Notes: generated from the sequence alone by a model not told the origin. Positions 17,283 through 26,480 are shown, numbered from the stretch's first letter. The stretch: DNA of 42,471 nucleotides from Deltaproteobacteria bacterium (GCA_019312835.1 JAFDCJ010000245.1:1-42471), one strand, 5' to 3'. A program made the numbers and translations.

Positions 17283-18350
17283 ATGACCCAAGATACAAGG
17301 GAATATCAAAAGCTGCCCGGATCCAAGAAGGGATTCTTGATCGGCAAGTACACCCTCTGGCTGGGGTCCGACCACCTGCTTCAAATATTCTCAAGAGTTG
17401 GTGTCGAGGAATACAAGCGTTTTTATTTCAGCGATATTCAGGCGATTGTTACGCGCAAGACCGCCATTGGTGCGCTGCAAAATATTGTCGGGGGATTACT
17501 GGTCCTGATTTTTGCGGTCCCGGCCGTTATTTTTGACGGCGGATGGTCTCTCTTTTATACCATTGTCGCTGGCGTCATGCTGTTGTTGTTATTGCTCGGC
17601 TTGTTTAAAGGGCCTACCTGCGAAACGAAGCTGATGACAGCCGTGCAAACCGAAAAATTACAAACGCTGCACCGCCTAAAACATACGGCCAAAGTTATGG
17701 ATCGCCTTCGGATGCACATCCATCAAGCCCAGGGCACGTTGAACCGTGACGCTCTTGATAAAATGCCGGCGCGGCCCGGGAAGGGTCCAAATACGCACCA
17801 GCGGGTTTCACAACGCGGCTCGAGAATGCCCGCTCCGCGCAACGAAACGGGCGGCGCTCATATGGGGCTGTTTGCATTGCTGCTTTTGGACGGGATACTG
17901 GCTGGCATGGGCTTCTTCTTTACCCATGTGATGTTGACCATTATCGGCAGCATCACCATCCTGGGGACGGGAATTTTGGTCATCGTTGCCCTTGTCAAAC
18001 AGCATAATAGCGCCCTGGGCGGATCGCTAAGGGCGATTACCTGGGCCTGTCTGGGATTTATCTGCATTAATTTTGTGGCAGGATATGTTATCAGCATTGT
18101 TTTTGCCATGGAAAATCCAGGTGTTGTCTACAATCAATGGGAAATGTTCAAATCCATGTCCCTTCTCTCCCCCTGGGAAAGCCCGCTGAAGATGAGCTTT
18201 GATATCTTTACGATTAGCGGCGCACTTATTTTGGGGATTCCCGGGCTATTCATGCTTTATCGAACCGACAAGCGGTCATCGGTCCAATCACCCCTGAAAC
18301 CTGTGACATTAAGATCACCTGCGGTGCCCAGAAACACCGAAATGGGATAA
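17283..18350 (+). CDS. Polytopic membrane protein of unknown function
   Basis: 355 residues. Residues 1-58 are soluble and strand-rich (YTLWLGSDHLLQIFSRVGVE then YKRFYFSDIQAIVTRKT), recalling a PH-like membrane-edge domain. Two helices follow (63-84 and 86-107), then a basic, His-rich cytoplasmic stretch (about 110-185), then at least four more helices (198-217, 222-243, 254-277, 312-332). I do not recognise a family. It begins 16 bp after the B-box gene and probably shares its transcript. The ATG at 17283 has a weak GCAGAG upstream. A real gene by length and membrane pattern; function open. Confidence 0.7.
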   Translation: MTQDTREYQKLPGSKKGFLIGKYTLWLGSDHLLQIFSRVGVEEYKRFYFSDIQAIVTRKTAIGALQNIVGGLLVLIFAVPAVIFDGGWSLFYTIVAGVMLLLLLLGLFKGPTCETKLMTAVQTEKLQTLHRLKHTAKVMDRLRMHIHQAQGTLNRDALDKMPARPGKGPNTHQRVSQRGSRMPAPRNETGGAHMGLFALLLLDGILAGMGFFFTHVMLTIIGSITILGTGILVIVALVKQHNSALGGSLRAITWACLGFICINFVAGYVISIVFAMENPGVVYNQWEMFKSMSLLSPWESPLKMSFDIFTISGALILGIPGLFMLYRTDKRSSVQSPLKPVTLRSPAVPRNTEMG

Positions 18351-18463
18351 AACGAAAGAATATTCAATAGTCATTTGACAATATTCATTTATAATAGATT
18401 TAGATACAAATGCTTATCATTGCACTTACGTATCGATTAATTCGGAATTAATAGGCAATACCC

Positions 18464-18790
18464 ATGCAGGATCTCACCCACCAGCGCTGCATAAATCATA
18501 GGTTTCGCGAGGCAGTGGCCCGCTGTCCGGAGTGCCGGCGCTTTTTCTGCCGCGAATGCATTACCGAGCATGACGACAAAGTGCTGTGCGCCTCCTGCCT
18601 TCGAAAACGACTCAAGCCGGGCATGAAAGGATTTCACCCCTCACTGTGGATTTTTCGTTTGGGGCATTTCACGGTCGGCATGACGTTGCTGTATGTCTTG
18701 TTCTATTATTTAGCCCAGATGCTTATGGCCTTGCCGGCCGACTTCCATGAGGGCACCTTATGGCAAAAAGGCTGGTGGAAACAGCCATGA
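18464..18790 (+). CDS. Small B-box zinc-finger, single-pass membrane protein
   Basis: 108 residues. Residues 5-45 carry B-box-like zinc ligands: RCINHRFREAVARCPECRRF, FCRECITEHDD, VLCASC. One membrane helix follows (about 66-90). It resembles residues 52-93 of the protein at 16706. The stop overlaps the next gene's start as ATGA at 18787-18790, which indicates translational coupling with the DUF4129 protein and a shared role. The AT-rich 113 bp upstream include TTGACA at 18375 and TATAAT at 18390, but their 9-bp spacing does not make a standard promoter. Function unknown. Confidence 0.75.
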   Translation: MQDLTHQRCINHRFREAVARCPECRRFFCRECITEHDDKVLCASCLRKRLKPGMKGFHPSLWIFRLGHFTVGMTLLYVLFYYLAQMLMALPADFHEGTLWQKGWWKQP

Positions 18791-20427
18791 ACGCGAGCCG
18801 CAAGAAATATCAGCAAAGTGCTTTACGCATTATCGAGGAGGCGGTCCAAGTGCTGCGCACCGCTCCGGGTTGGCTGCTGAGTGTTTATTATCTGGGCACG
18901 GTTCCCTTTGTTCTTGGTTTGCTCTATTTCTGGGCTGATATGAGCCGCAGCCCCCATGCCGACCGGAACAGTGCGGCGGCTGCTCTGGGGCTGGCAGCCT
19001 TATTTGTCTGGATGAAAGTCTGGCAGACGATCTTTGCCCGGAGAGTCCGCGACCGGATCTCAGGCGAGCCATCGCCTAGCCGGTCTCCGGGACAAATTGC
19101 ATCGATTGTGGCCACCCAAAGTCTGATTCAAGCCACCCGTTTTATCGTCATGCCGGTTGCCGCCCTTCTGGCCATTCCTTTCGGCTATTGCTACGCCTTC
19201 TATCAAAATGCCACCGTGTATGGCGACCGGGATAGCCGCGATGTCAAACCTACCTGCAAATGGGCCTGGAAGCAGGCGAAACTGTGGCCCCGGCAAAACC
19301 ACATGCTTATCGGCATTTTCTGGCTATTCGGCCTGGTGATATTATTAAATGTATCCACTGCCACGCTTATTATTCCACAGCTGATCAAATCGCTGTTCGG
19401 CGTCGAGACCGTCTTTACCCTGGGCGGGATTGCCGTATTGGTCAATTCAACCTTCTGGATGGCGATGCTGGCCATAACCTACCTGTTATGGGATCCTTTT
19501 ATCAAAGCCGCCTATGTGATGCGCTGTTTTTACGGTTCAGCCCTTGGCTCCGGGGAAGACCTCAAAACGGAACTTACCCGGGTCATGAATCCGGGAGCAG
19601 AAATCATTGCGGGGCTGCTGGTCGTTGTTTTATGTGCTGCACCGGTCGGGTTAAGGGCGGCACCCCCCGCGCCGGTGGCACCGGAACAACTGGATCAGTC
19701 CATTGAGGAAATCATGAAGCGACCCGAGTTCTCCTGGCGCATGCCACGGGAGGCTGCCGAGCAGAAAGCGCCGGAATCGATGGGCCCGCTGGAGGCTGCT
19801 CTTAAATGGCTGGTGGATTTGATTGCCAAAATTATTAAAACGATCGGCAAATGGATCTCTGATTTTATAGAATGGCTGGAAAGTTTGTTGCCTCAACGTC
19901 AAGGTCAGCCGGCGACCGCAGACAAGAATTGGAAAACGCCGGTGAGGATCATCCTATTCCTGCTGTCGATTCTACTGCTGGCGGTTATGGCTTTCATTTT
20001 TATTCGAATCTGGCAACGACGGCAGGCCAAGCCTATTGAAATTATCAGTGCCCCCGCCGAACCGGTGCCCGACCTGACCGATGAAAAAGTCAAAGCCGAT
20101 GATCTGTCCACCAAACGCTGGATTAGCCTTGCCACCGAATTGGCTGATAAAGGGGACCTGCGCCTGGCCATGCGCGCCCTTTATCTGGCGACCCTGGCGC
20201 ACCTGGCGGATCGCGAAATGATCACCATTGAAAGTTATAAATCCAATCGTGAATATGAGGATGAATTAAGGCGACGCGCCCATGAACACCGGGAGTTGAT
20301 CTCCATTTTTTCCAACAGCCTGAACGTCTTTGAACGTATCTGGTACGGCATGTATCCCGTGGCGCGCTCCGAATTCGACAGCTTTACCCTGAACCAGAAA
20401 AGGATGCTAGCGGTTGCAGACCAATAA
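18787..20427 (+). CDS. DUF4129 domain membrane protein
   Basis: 546 residues. N-terminal half: about six hydrophobic segments (roughly 28-50, 65-85, 115-140, 175-200, 210-235, then 270-290). A Pro/Ala/Glu linker (APPAPVAPEQLDQS) leads to an amphipathic stretch KWLVDLIAKIIKTIGKWISD, a further helix near 390-410, and the C-terminal DUF4129 domain (AMRALYLATLAHLADRE, then FERIWYGMYPVARSEFDSF). DUF4129 is the C-terminal part of transglutaminase-like membrane proteins that sit with MoxR and DUF58 genes; the transglutaminase domain itself is absent here. Start: ATG 18787 overlaps the previous stop; the frame is open to 18760 but that start lies inside the neighbour. Ends overlapping the DUF4350 gene by 14 bp. 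Confidence 0.82.
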   Translation: MNASRKKYQQSALRIIEEAVQVLRTAPGWLLSVYYLGTVPFVLGLLYFWADMSRSPHADRNSAAAALGLAALFVWMKVWQTIFARRVRDRISGEPSPSRSPGQIASIVATQSLIQATRFIVMPVAALLAIPFGYCYAFYQNATVYGDRDSRDVKPTCKWAWKQAKLWPRQNHMLIGIFWLFGLVILLNVSTATLIIPQLIKSLFGVETVFTLGGIAVLVNSTFWMAMLAITYLLWDPFIKAAYVMRCFYGSALGSGEDLKTELTRVMNPGAEIIAGLLVVVLCAAPVGLRAAPPAPVAPEQLDQSIEEIMKRPEFSWRMPREAAEQKAPESMGPLEAALKWLVDLIAKIIKTIGKWISDFIEWLESLLPQRQGQPATADKNWKTPVRIILFLLSILLLAVMAFIFIRIWQRRQAKPIEIISAPAEPVPDLTDEKVKADDLSTKRWISLATELADKGDLRLAMRALYLATLAHLADREMITIESYKSNREYEDELRRRAHEHRELISIFSNSLNVFERIWYGMYPVARSEFDSFTLNQKRMLAVADQ

Positions 20428-21760
20428 AACCATCGCCGGAATCGCCATGGCGCTCTTGCTGCTGTTATGTGGGGTCGGGGTGGCCCATTTGTTCATTTTG
20501 CGTTTTGAATCAGGTGATGTGTATCCGGCTTACTCCTCCCTGCGCAGCGATCCGCTGGGGACCAGGGCACTATACGCAAGCCTGGAGAATATCGACAGCA
20601 TATCGGTGCGTCGAAATTATCATCGGCTCAAATCCCTAGCTTTCGAGGCGCAAACGACTTTTTTCTATCTTGGGGCGACCCCCGGTGAGTTTAATTGGGT
20701 TCCGCAGGAAACCGTGGAAGCCTTCGACCGCCTGACCCAAACCGGTGGGCGGCTGGTCATAACGTTTTTGCCGGTTACCCAAAAGCATGAAAATAAAGCC
20801 TCACAGGGCTCCTTGAAAAAAAAGGAATCCGCGGATGATAAAACGGATACCGCAACCGGCAGCGATTCTCAGGATAGACCGCCCGCAGGCAATCGCAGCG
20901 CAACCGCCCCATCCCGATCCAACCCTGATTCCCGCAAAGAAAACGCCCACCCCCTGGCCCCGGAAGGTGGGCATGCCCGTCAAGCATCAATAAAGAAGCG
21001 CTGGGGCATTGAAATGGCATTTAAAGAAATTTTGCCGCATAAAGATGAGAAGCATCTGGCCGTTGCGGCAAGCACGAGTCGAAAAGATCTTCCCCCGACG
21101 ATTTCATGGCACACCAATCTGCATTTTGTCCTGTCCGACGACGCCTGGCAAACCCTATACAGCTATGAGGAGCTCCCGTTGATCGTTGAAAGAACCTACG
21201 GCCAAGGCACTATCTTATTATGTGCGGATTCTTATTTCATCAGCAACGAGGCATTGTGGGCGGAGCGGCATCCCCAGTTGCTGATGTGGCTGCTGGGAGG
21301 GCATTCCAACCTGATTTTTGATGAAGCCCACTTGGGTATCTACAAGCACCCGTCTGTGGCCCAGTATATTCGGCGCTACCGTTTTCACTGGTTTTTCGCA
21401 GCCCTGGCGGTCCTGGCCTTATTGTTTGTCTGGAAAAGCGCCGCTCATTTTGTGCCACCCACCGCAGATGATGCCCTGAGAGGCGCTGAGGTTGTCTCTG
21501 AAAAAGATTATACCCAGGGACTGATTGCCCTTTTGCGGCGCAACATTGCCGGCAGTCAAATATTGCGGGTATGTGCCCAGGAGTGGCGTCAGACGTTTAA
21601 AAAATCAAAACGCATTGAGGGTCGGATTCGCGCGCGCATTAACGAATTGGCCACAACCGGGGCAACGGAATTGAAAACGAGCAAGGATCCCGTAAAGGCA
21701 TATCAGGAGATCACGCGAGAGGTAAGCCAAATGGGTATGGATGCATTAAACACAGACTAA
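20414..21760 (+). CDS. DUF4350 domain membrane protein
   Basis: 448 residues. Starts with a hydrophobic anchor (IAGIAMALLLLLCGVGVAHL), then the DUF4350 region: GDVYPAYSSLRSDPLGTRALY with RRNYHRL nearby, a pattern that resembles a type-1 glutamine-amidotransferase-like sensor fold without catalytic residues. A Ser/Asn/Pro-rich, low-complexity insert sits at about 135-190. A second helix (WFFAALAVLALLFVWKSA, near 325) leads to a cytoplasmic tail of 110 residues. Start: TTG 20414, with AGGA 9 nt upstream; it overlaps the DUF4129 gene by 14 bp, so the two are coupled. MoxR follows 82 bp later. DUF4350 is a usual member of MoxR-DUF58-DUF4129 loci. Confidence 0.82.
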   Translation: MQTNKTIAGIAMALLLLLCGVGVAHLFILRFESGDVYPAYSSLRSDPLGTRALYASLENIDSISVRRNYHRLKSLAFEAQTTFFYLGATPGEFNWVPQETVEAFDRLTQTGGRLVITFLPVTQKHENKASQGSLKKKESADDKTDTATGSDSQDRPPAGNRSATAPSRSNPDSRKENAHPLAPEGGHARQASIKKRWGIEMAFKEILPHKDEKHLAVAASTSRKDLPPTISWHTNLHFVLSDDAWQTLYSYEELPLIVERTYGQGTILLCADSYFISNEALWAERHPQLLMWLLGGHSNLIFDEAHLGIYKHPSVAQYIRRYRFHWFFAALAVLALLFVWKSAAHFVPPTADDALRGAEVVSEKDYTQGLIALLRRNIAGSQILRVCAQEWRQTFKKSKRIEGRIRARINELATTGATELKTSKDPVKAYQEITREVSQMGMDALNTD

Positions 21761-21842
21761 AAAATTTATGGTTAGGCATAAATGACAACCTGGAGTTCCA
21801 ATAGACCATATGGGCCAAGCCCCGTAGCAGAGGAAAAAGGCT

Positions 21843-22808
21843 ATGAGTGAAAAGACAGAACTGTTAAAAAAAGCGTTGCTGCGCACCAAGCAGGAGGTTG
21901 CCAAAGTTATCATCGGCCAGCAACATGTCGTGGATAAAGCCCTGATCGCCATATTCTCGGGCAATCATGCTTTAATCGAAGGGGTACCCGGTGTGGCGAA
22001 GACACTGCTGGTCAGAACCCTGGCCCATGTTATGCGCTGTGATTTTGCCAGGATCCAGTTTACACCGGATCTGATGCCCACCGATATTACGGGAACCCAT
22101 ATTTTCAATCTCCAAAAAGATGTATTCACACTGGTCAAAGGACCGGTGTTTACGACTTTTCTGCTGGCTGATGAAATCAACCGGGCACCGGCCAAAACCC
22201 AATCCGCTCTGCTGCAGGCGATGCAGGAGAGAACGGTGACCATCGATCGCAAAACCCATGAATTGTCACCTAATTTTACCGTTTTTGCCACCCAGAATCC
22301 GATTGAATACGAGGGAACCTATCCCCTTCCGGAAGCGCAAAAAGACCGCTTTATGCTAAAAATCACCATGAATCATCCTGAAAGGGATGAAGAGCTAACC
22401 CTGGCCGATCGTATGCTCGGCAAGGATTCGCCTGAAAACGTTTTGGCCAGTGGACTGGTCAAGCCGGTTTTAACACCGGAAATATTGACAAAATTGCGGG
22501 AATCCCTTGAGGATATTCTGGTCAAAGAAGAGTTGGGGGCCTATATCGTCGACATCGTACGAGAAACTCGCCGGCATCCCAGCATACTTGTCGGGGCGGG
22601 TCCGCGTGCCACCCAGGCCTTAATACTGGCCGCGCGGACCCACGCTGCCATTAACGGACGTGATTTCATTACCCCCGACGATATCAAAGAGCTGGCTCTC
22701 CCGGTGCTCGAACATCGCCTGATTTTGCGTCCGGAGTTTGAAATTGAAGGCCTGACCATCAATGAAGTCATTGATGAAATTTTAAAAGAGATTGCCGTGC
22801 CGAGATAA
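21843..22808 (+). CDS. MoxR-family AAA+ ATPase
   Basis: 321 residues, soluble. MoxR ATPases act as chaperones that remodel or insert cofactors into partner proteins, commonly vWA-type proteins coded next door. Walker A is GVPGVAKTLL near residue 43, Walker B LLADEINRAPAKTQSALLQA near 107, sensor 1 VFATQNPIEYEGTYPLPEAQ near 143 (hallmark of MoxR), and an AAA lid domain follows with GAGPRATQAL near 255. Strong ribosome-binding site AGGAAAAAGG before ATG 21843. DUF58 and DUF4129/DUF4350 partners lie on both sides, which is the classical arrangement. Client protein unknown. Confidence 0.95.
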   Translation: MSEKTELLKKALLRTKQEVAKVIIGQQHVVDKALIAIFSGNHALIEGVPGVAKTLLVRTLAHVMRCDFARIQFTPDLMPTDITGTHIFNLQKDVFTLVKGPVFTTFLLADEINRAPAKTQSALLQAMQERTVTIDRKTHELSPNFTVFATQNPIEYEGTYPLPEAQKDRFMLKITMNHPERDEELTLADRMLGKDSPENVLASGLVKPVLTPEILTKLRESLEDILVKEELGAYIVDIVRETRRHPSILVGAGPRATQALILAARTHAAINGRDFITPDDIKELALPVLEHRLILRPEFEIEGLTINEVIDEILKEIAVPR

Positions 22809-22813
22809 AAGAA

Positions 22814-22957
22814 AATGCCTAAAGTGCCTAAAATGCCTAAAATTTAAAAAGGATCGGATCATTATTATGCAGGTTGCTCTGCAAATTCAGCTTCACCGCT
22901 CAAGAGTATTATAATACAAAAGACAGCATGCCTTCATTTTAGACATTTTAGGCATTA
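22814..22957. repeat. GCCTAAAAT inverted-repeat element between moxR and DUF58 genes
   Basis: Left arm 22815-22844 is three tandem copies of a 10-mer (ATGCCTAAAG, TGCCTAAA, ATGCCTAAAA); right arm 22934-22957 reads TCATTTTAGACATTTTAGGCATT, the reverse complement. It starts 6 nt after the MoxR stop and ends 71 nt before the DUF58 start. Same layout as the other elements but a different word. Confidence 0.85.
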
Positions 22958-23028
22958 CAAAATATGGAGACAGTGTTCTTTAAATCATTATCAGGGACTG
23001 AACCCAGAAATAGTCATTGGTTGCAACC

Positions 23029-24396
23029 ATGAAGTTAGTCCCCACAAATAAATTGATATTCTGGTTCGGACTTGTTTTTTTGCCGGTATCCGTTTTGATC
23101 GCACTGGTACCGACGGCAACCGGTCCGGGTATCGGTTTGGCAATTTTGCTGGTTACAGCCGTTATTGGTGATGCGGTTATCTCCAAGGGCCGGTTGACCG
23201 GGATCCAGGTCACCACCCCGGAGGTGGTCCGGCTTTCCGTAGGGCGCGAGGGTGATCTATCGCTGTCCATCGAAAACGAAGATCTAATCGTCAAACGCCT
23301 AAGGCTCGGCCTGGCCTTTCCCCGAGAGCTTTATTCACCGTACCATGATCGTCTCGCCGATCTGCCGGCCGCAAGCTCGGCCTCCCGCGTGGTCTGGCCT
23401 TTCAAAGCGTTGAAACAGGGGCAGTTTCTGCTGCAGACTTGTTACCTGGAAACCGCCTCCCGTTTTGGATTTTGGTCATTGCGTCGCGCTCAGAGAATCC
23501 ATTCCGAAATTCGCGTATATCCCGAACTTCTCCGCGAGCGCAAGCGCCTGTCAGGGCTTTTTTTAAAACGTGGCATCGGCATTCACACCCAGCGACAGGT
23601 GGGCAAAGGGCGGGAATTCGAACAACTGCGAGAATATCTGCCCGGAGACAGCTACGAGGATATCCACTGGAAAGCCACCGCCAGGCGCGGGCTGCCGATT
23701 ACGAAAGTCTATCAAATTGAACGAACCCAGCAAATATACGTTATCGTCGACGGATCGCGTCTGAGTGCTAGAAATTCAGATTCCCTCGGTCTCAACTCGA
23801 TCCCTGCGTCATCCGAAGCTGACAACTATACGACCATTATGGAGCGTTTTACAACCGCAGCACTGGTGATGGGACTTGCGGCGGACCGACAGGGAGACAT
23901 GTTCGGGCTGCTGGCGTTTGACGATCAAGTCCGGAAATTTGTTCGGGCTAAAAACGGCCGCGCGCATTATGATGTTTGCCGGGATGCTCTGTATACCTTA
24001 CAGGCGCGCAGTGTGACACCCGATTTTGGCGAGTTATTCAGTTTTGTCGCGACCAAAATCAGACGACGCGCCCTGTTGATAATTTTAACCAATTTGGATG
24101 ATCCGGTTCTGGCCGAAAACTTTACGGCCCATATCGATTTGATCAGTCGCCGGCATCTGGTCTTGGTCAACATGTTGAAACCCGCGGTCGTGAAACCGAT
24201 TTTTTCAGATCCCTCGGTCAACACGGTTGACGATATCTACACCCAACTAGGCGGGCATTTGCTGTGGCGCCATTTTCGTGAGATTGAAAAATCTCTGCAA
24301 AGGCGGGGCATCGGGTTTTATCTGCTGGAAAATGAAAACTTGTGCTCGGATCTTGTGAGCAAATATTTGTCGGTCAAAAGAAGGCAGATTCTGTAA
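23029..24396 (+). CDS. DUF58 domain protein (MoxR partner)
   Basis: 455 residues. Two N-terminal membrane segments (about 8-27 and 31-51), then a soluble region with the DUF58 signature GKGREFEQLREYLPGDSY followed by EDIHWKATARRGLP near residues 196-230. The following vWA-like domain begins YVIVDGSRLSA; its metal site is degenerate since the usual D-x-S-x-S reads DGSRLSA, so metal binding is uncertain. DUF58 proteins are supposed clients or adaptors of MoxR. Start: ATG 23029 after an AT-rich spacer; an upstream TTG at 23017 is less likely. It is separated from SpoIIM by a 98-bp element that nearly fills the gap. Confidence 0.9.
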   Translation: MKLVPTNKLIFWFGLVFLPVSVLIALVPTATGPGIGLAILLVTAVIGDAVISKGRLTGIQVTTPEVVRLSVGREGDLSLSIENEDLIVKRLRLGLAFPRELYSPYHDRLADLPAASSASRVVWPFKALKQGQFLLQTCYLETASRFGFWSLRRAQRIHSEIRVYPELLRERKRLSGLFLKRGIGIHTQRQVGKGREFEQLREYLPGDSYEDIHWKATARRGLPITKVYQIERTQQIYVIVDGSRLSARNSDSLGLNSIPASSEADNYTTIMERFTTAALVMGLAADRQGDMFGLLAFDDQVRKFVRAKNGRAHYDVCRDALYTLQARSVTPDFGELFSFVATKIRRRALLIILTNLDDPVLAENFTAHIDLISRRHLVLVNMLKPAVVKPIFSDPSVNTVDDIYTQLGGHLLWRHFREIEKSLQRRGIGFYLLENENLCSDLVSKYLSVKRRQIL

Positions 24397-24399
24397 ACA

Positions 24400-24482
24400 A
24401 GTTTCAGAGGTTCAGGATTCTGGGTTCAAAGGTTTAAAACTTACCCTAAAGCAACCCTGAACGCTGAACCTGGAACGACTGA
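24400..24482. repeat. GGTTCAGG/AACCCTGAAC inverted-repeat element
   Basis: Starts 4 nt after the DUF58 stop: GTTTCAGAGGTTCAGG then TTCTGGGTTC (24401-24428). The right arm AACCCTGAACGCTGAACCT (24454-24472) is its inverse complement. It ends only 12 nt before the SpoIIM ATG (24495), so any hairpin would lie close to the start codon. Same word family as 25491 and 31321. Confidence 0.8.
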
Positions 24483-24494
24483 ACATGTTTTATT

Positions 24495-25490
24495 ATGATT
24501 ATTGATTTACAAAAATTTATCAGTGACGAAAGACCTTACTGGAACGAACTTGAATCCGTGTTGGATCGGCTTGAAAAACGGCCTGAGTATAAGTTGAGCC
24601 TTTCCAGTCTGCAACGGTTTCACTACCTTTATCAACGCACATCGGGGGACCTGGCAAAAATAAAGACCTTTGCCTCGGAACCCAATACGCGGGCCTTTCT
24701 TGAATCACTGGTTGCCAGGGCCTTCGGCGAAATCCACGAGACCAGAAAGCGGCCCCATCGGTTTGCACCGCTGCAATGGTTTTTCACAACTTTTCCCCGG
24801 ACCTTTCGCAGGCATATTCGTGCCTTCTGGATCTGTCTGGCCGCCATGCTGGTGGGGGGCGCTTTCGGCGTATTCGTATTGCTGGTCGAGCCGGCCGCTA
24901 AAGATGTTCTGTTGCCATTTGGCCACTTGCACGGAGATCCTTCCGAGCGAGTTGCCCAGGAAGAAAATGCGACGGTAGATCGGCTTGCGGGTGCCAAATC
25001 GTCCTTTTCATCCAATCTGATGACGCATAACACAAAGGTTGCCATTTTCACCCTGGCGCTGGGATTGACCTGGGGCATTGGAACCCTGACCCTGCTATTT
25101 TATAACGGGGTTATCCTGGGAGCAGTGGCATTGGATTATGTTATGGCCGGCGAAACGACATTTTTGTTGGGCTGGCTCTTACCCCATGGCGCCATCGAAA
25201 TTCCCGCCATCATTCTGGCCGGGCAATCCGGGCTGGTCCTGGCCGGAGCGCTGATTGGCTGGGGCAAACCGCTTTCCTTGAGAATGAGGTTCAGGAAAAT
25301 CAGTGCTGATCTGGTAACGTTGATCTTCGGCGTTGCCGTGATGCTGATCTGGGCCGGTATAGTTGAAGCTTTTTTTTCCCAGTACCATGAACCCGTGCTC
25401 CCTTATGCGGTTAAAATCGGATTTGGCGTATTGGAGCTCGCTCTGCTGCTGTTGTTTCTCACCAGATCCGGGAGGCGGAAGGAAAAGTAG
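24495..25490 (+). CDS. SpoIIM-family membrane protein
   Basis: 331 residues of the stage II sporulation protein M family. In Bacillus SpoIIM supports engulfment; in non-sporulating Proteobacteria homologues stand with RDD and MoxR genes and have no known role. A soluble N-terminal helical region (1-95; FISDERPYWNELE, LQRFHYLYQRTSGDL) is followed by about five helices beginning IRAFWICLAAMLVGGAFGVF, with HNTKVAIFTLALGLTWGIGT and the family block LLPHGAIEIPAIILAGQSGL near residue 232. ATG 24495 has no ribosome-binding site and sits 12 nt from an inverted repeat; translation may be coupled to DUF58 or depend on that structure. Confidence 0.9.
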   Translation: MIIDLQKFISDERPYWNELESVLDRLEKRPEYKLSLSSLQRFHYLYQRTSGDLAKIKTFASEPNTRAFLESLVARAFGEIHETRKRPHRFAPLQWFFTTFPRTFRRHIRAFWICLAAMLVGGAFGVFVLLVEPAAKDVLLPFGHLHGDPSERVAQEENATVDRLAGAKSSFSSNLMTHNTKVAIFTLALGLTWGIGTLTLLFYNGVILGAVALDYVMAGETTFLLGWLLPHGAIEIPAIILAGQSGLVLAGALIGWGKPLSLRMRFRKISADLVTLIFGVAVMLIWAGIVEAFFSQYHEPVLPYAVKIGFGVLELALLLLFLTRSGRRKEK

Positions 25491-25588
25491 AGGTTCAGGG
25501 TTCAGGGTTGTTCTAAATTTCAGAATCGCCGAACCGCTGAAACCGCTGTAGGCGAATTAACCTTGAACCCTGAACGCAGAACCTGTAG
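25491..25588. repeat. GGTTCAGGG inverted-repeat element after SpoIIM gene
   Basis: Left arm begins immediately at the base after the stop codon: AGGTTCAGGGTTCAGGGTTG (25491-25510), tandem copies of GGTTCAG. The right arm CCTTGAACCCTGAACGCAGA then ACCTG (25561-25585) is complementary. The loop has a smaller imperfect stem (GAACCGCTGAAACCGC). Ends 67 nt before the RDD gene. Confidence 0.85.
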
Positions 25589-25655
25589 TTGATCAGGTTA
25601 CGTATGATTAAGGTAGACCGAATAAAAATATCCCTAAACGATCAACCCGGACGCC

Positions 25656-26420
25656 ATGAACCTTCAGGATAGGACCAATACTCTGACCATCAGAACACCG
25701 GAGGGAATAGAGTTTTCCTTCTTGCTGGCCGGACCGGTTACCCGCTTTCTGGCCTGGTCGGTCGATCTTATGGTTATTTTGGCCGTTAGCAAACTGCTCA
25801 CCGTGCTGGTGGGCGTTGTGGGGATTGTCAGCCGGGATCTGGCGGTTGCCGCCACTATTTTGGGTTATTTTGTGGTTTCAATCGGATATGGAATTGCGCT
25901 GGAATGGTTCTGGAACGGGCAAACCCTCGGCAAGAGATTGCTGCGCCTAAGGGTAAATGATGTTAATGGAATGCAACTGCAATTCAGTCAAATCGTAATC
26001 CGGAACCTGCTGCGATTTGTGGACAGTTTGCCGGCCCTCTATCTGGTCGGGGGGCTGGCCTGTCTGATCAGCCGACGCGCCCAGCGACTCGGCGATATCG
26101 TTGCCAACACCATCGTGACCTGGAACCCACGCCTCAGCGAGCCTGATCTGGATCAGCTCCTGGAGGGCAAGTACAACTCCCTGCGGAAATATCCGCACCT
26201 GGAAGCGCGACTCCGTCAGCACGTATCACCTCATGAGGCTCAAATTGCCCTGCAGGCCCTTGTCCGCCGGGATGAATTTGAGCCCGAATCACGCGTGGCC
26301 CTCTTTGAAAGTCTGGCCGCTCACTTCAAATCCATCGTCGTATTCCCGGCCGAAGCCACAGACGGTCTATCGGATGAACAGTATATCCGTAATGTGGTGG
26401 ATGCACTCTATCGCGGATGA
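25656..26420 (+). CDS. RDD family membrane protein
   Basis: 254 residues. Residues 15-150 form the RDD domain: FLLAGPVTRFLAWSVDLMVI carries the Arg-Asp pair, then helices near 30-50, 60-80, and LPALYLVGGLACLISRRAQR; the closing motif is QRLGDIVANTIV. It is followed by a soluble C-terminal tail of about 100 residues with LEARLRQHVSPHEAQ and a helical fold, common in the RDD proteins coded beside SpoIIM. Last gene of the locus. The gap upstream holds a repeat; ATG 25656 has a weak CGGACG only. Confidence 0.9.
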   Translation: MNLQDRTNTLTIRTPEGIEFSFLLAGPVTRFLAWSVDLMVILAVSKLLTVLVGVVGIVSRDLAVAATILGYFVVSIGYGIALEWFWNGQTLGKRLLRLRVNDVNGMQLQFSQIVIRNLLRFVDSLPALYLVGGLACLISRRAQRLGDIVANTIVTWNPRLSEPDLDQLLEGKYNSLRKYPHLEARLRQHVSPHEAQIALQALVRRDEFEPESRVALFESLAAHFKSIVVFPAEATDGLSDEQYIRNVVDALYRG

Positions 26421-26480
26421 AAACCCAATCGCTAAAAGGGATCAAAGTTCAACTGTTTTGGTCCCAAGTCGTTGGCATCC

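Noticed and set aside
18375-18395. Promoter with TTGACA and TATAAT before the B-box gene
   Set aside because: The hexamers are only 9 bp apart, too close for RNA polymerase.
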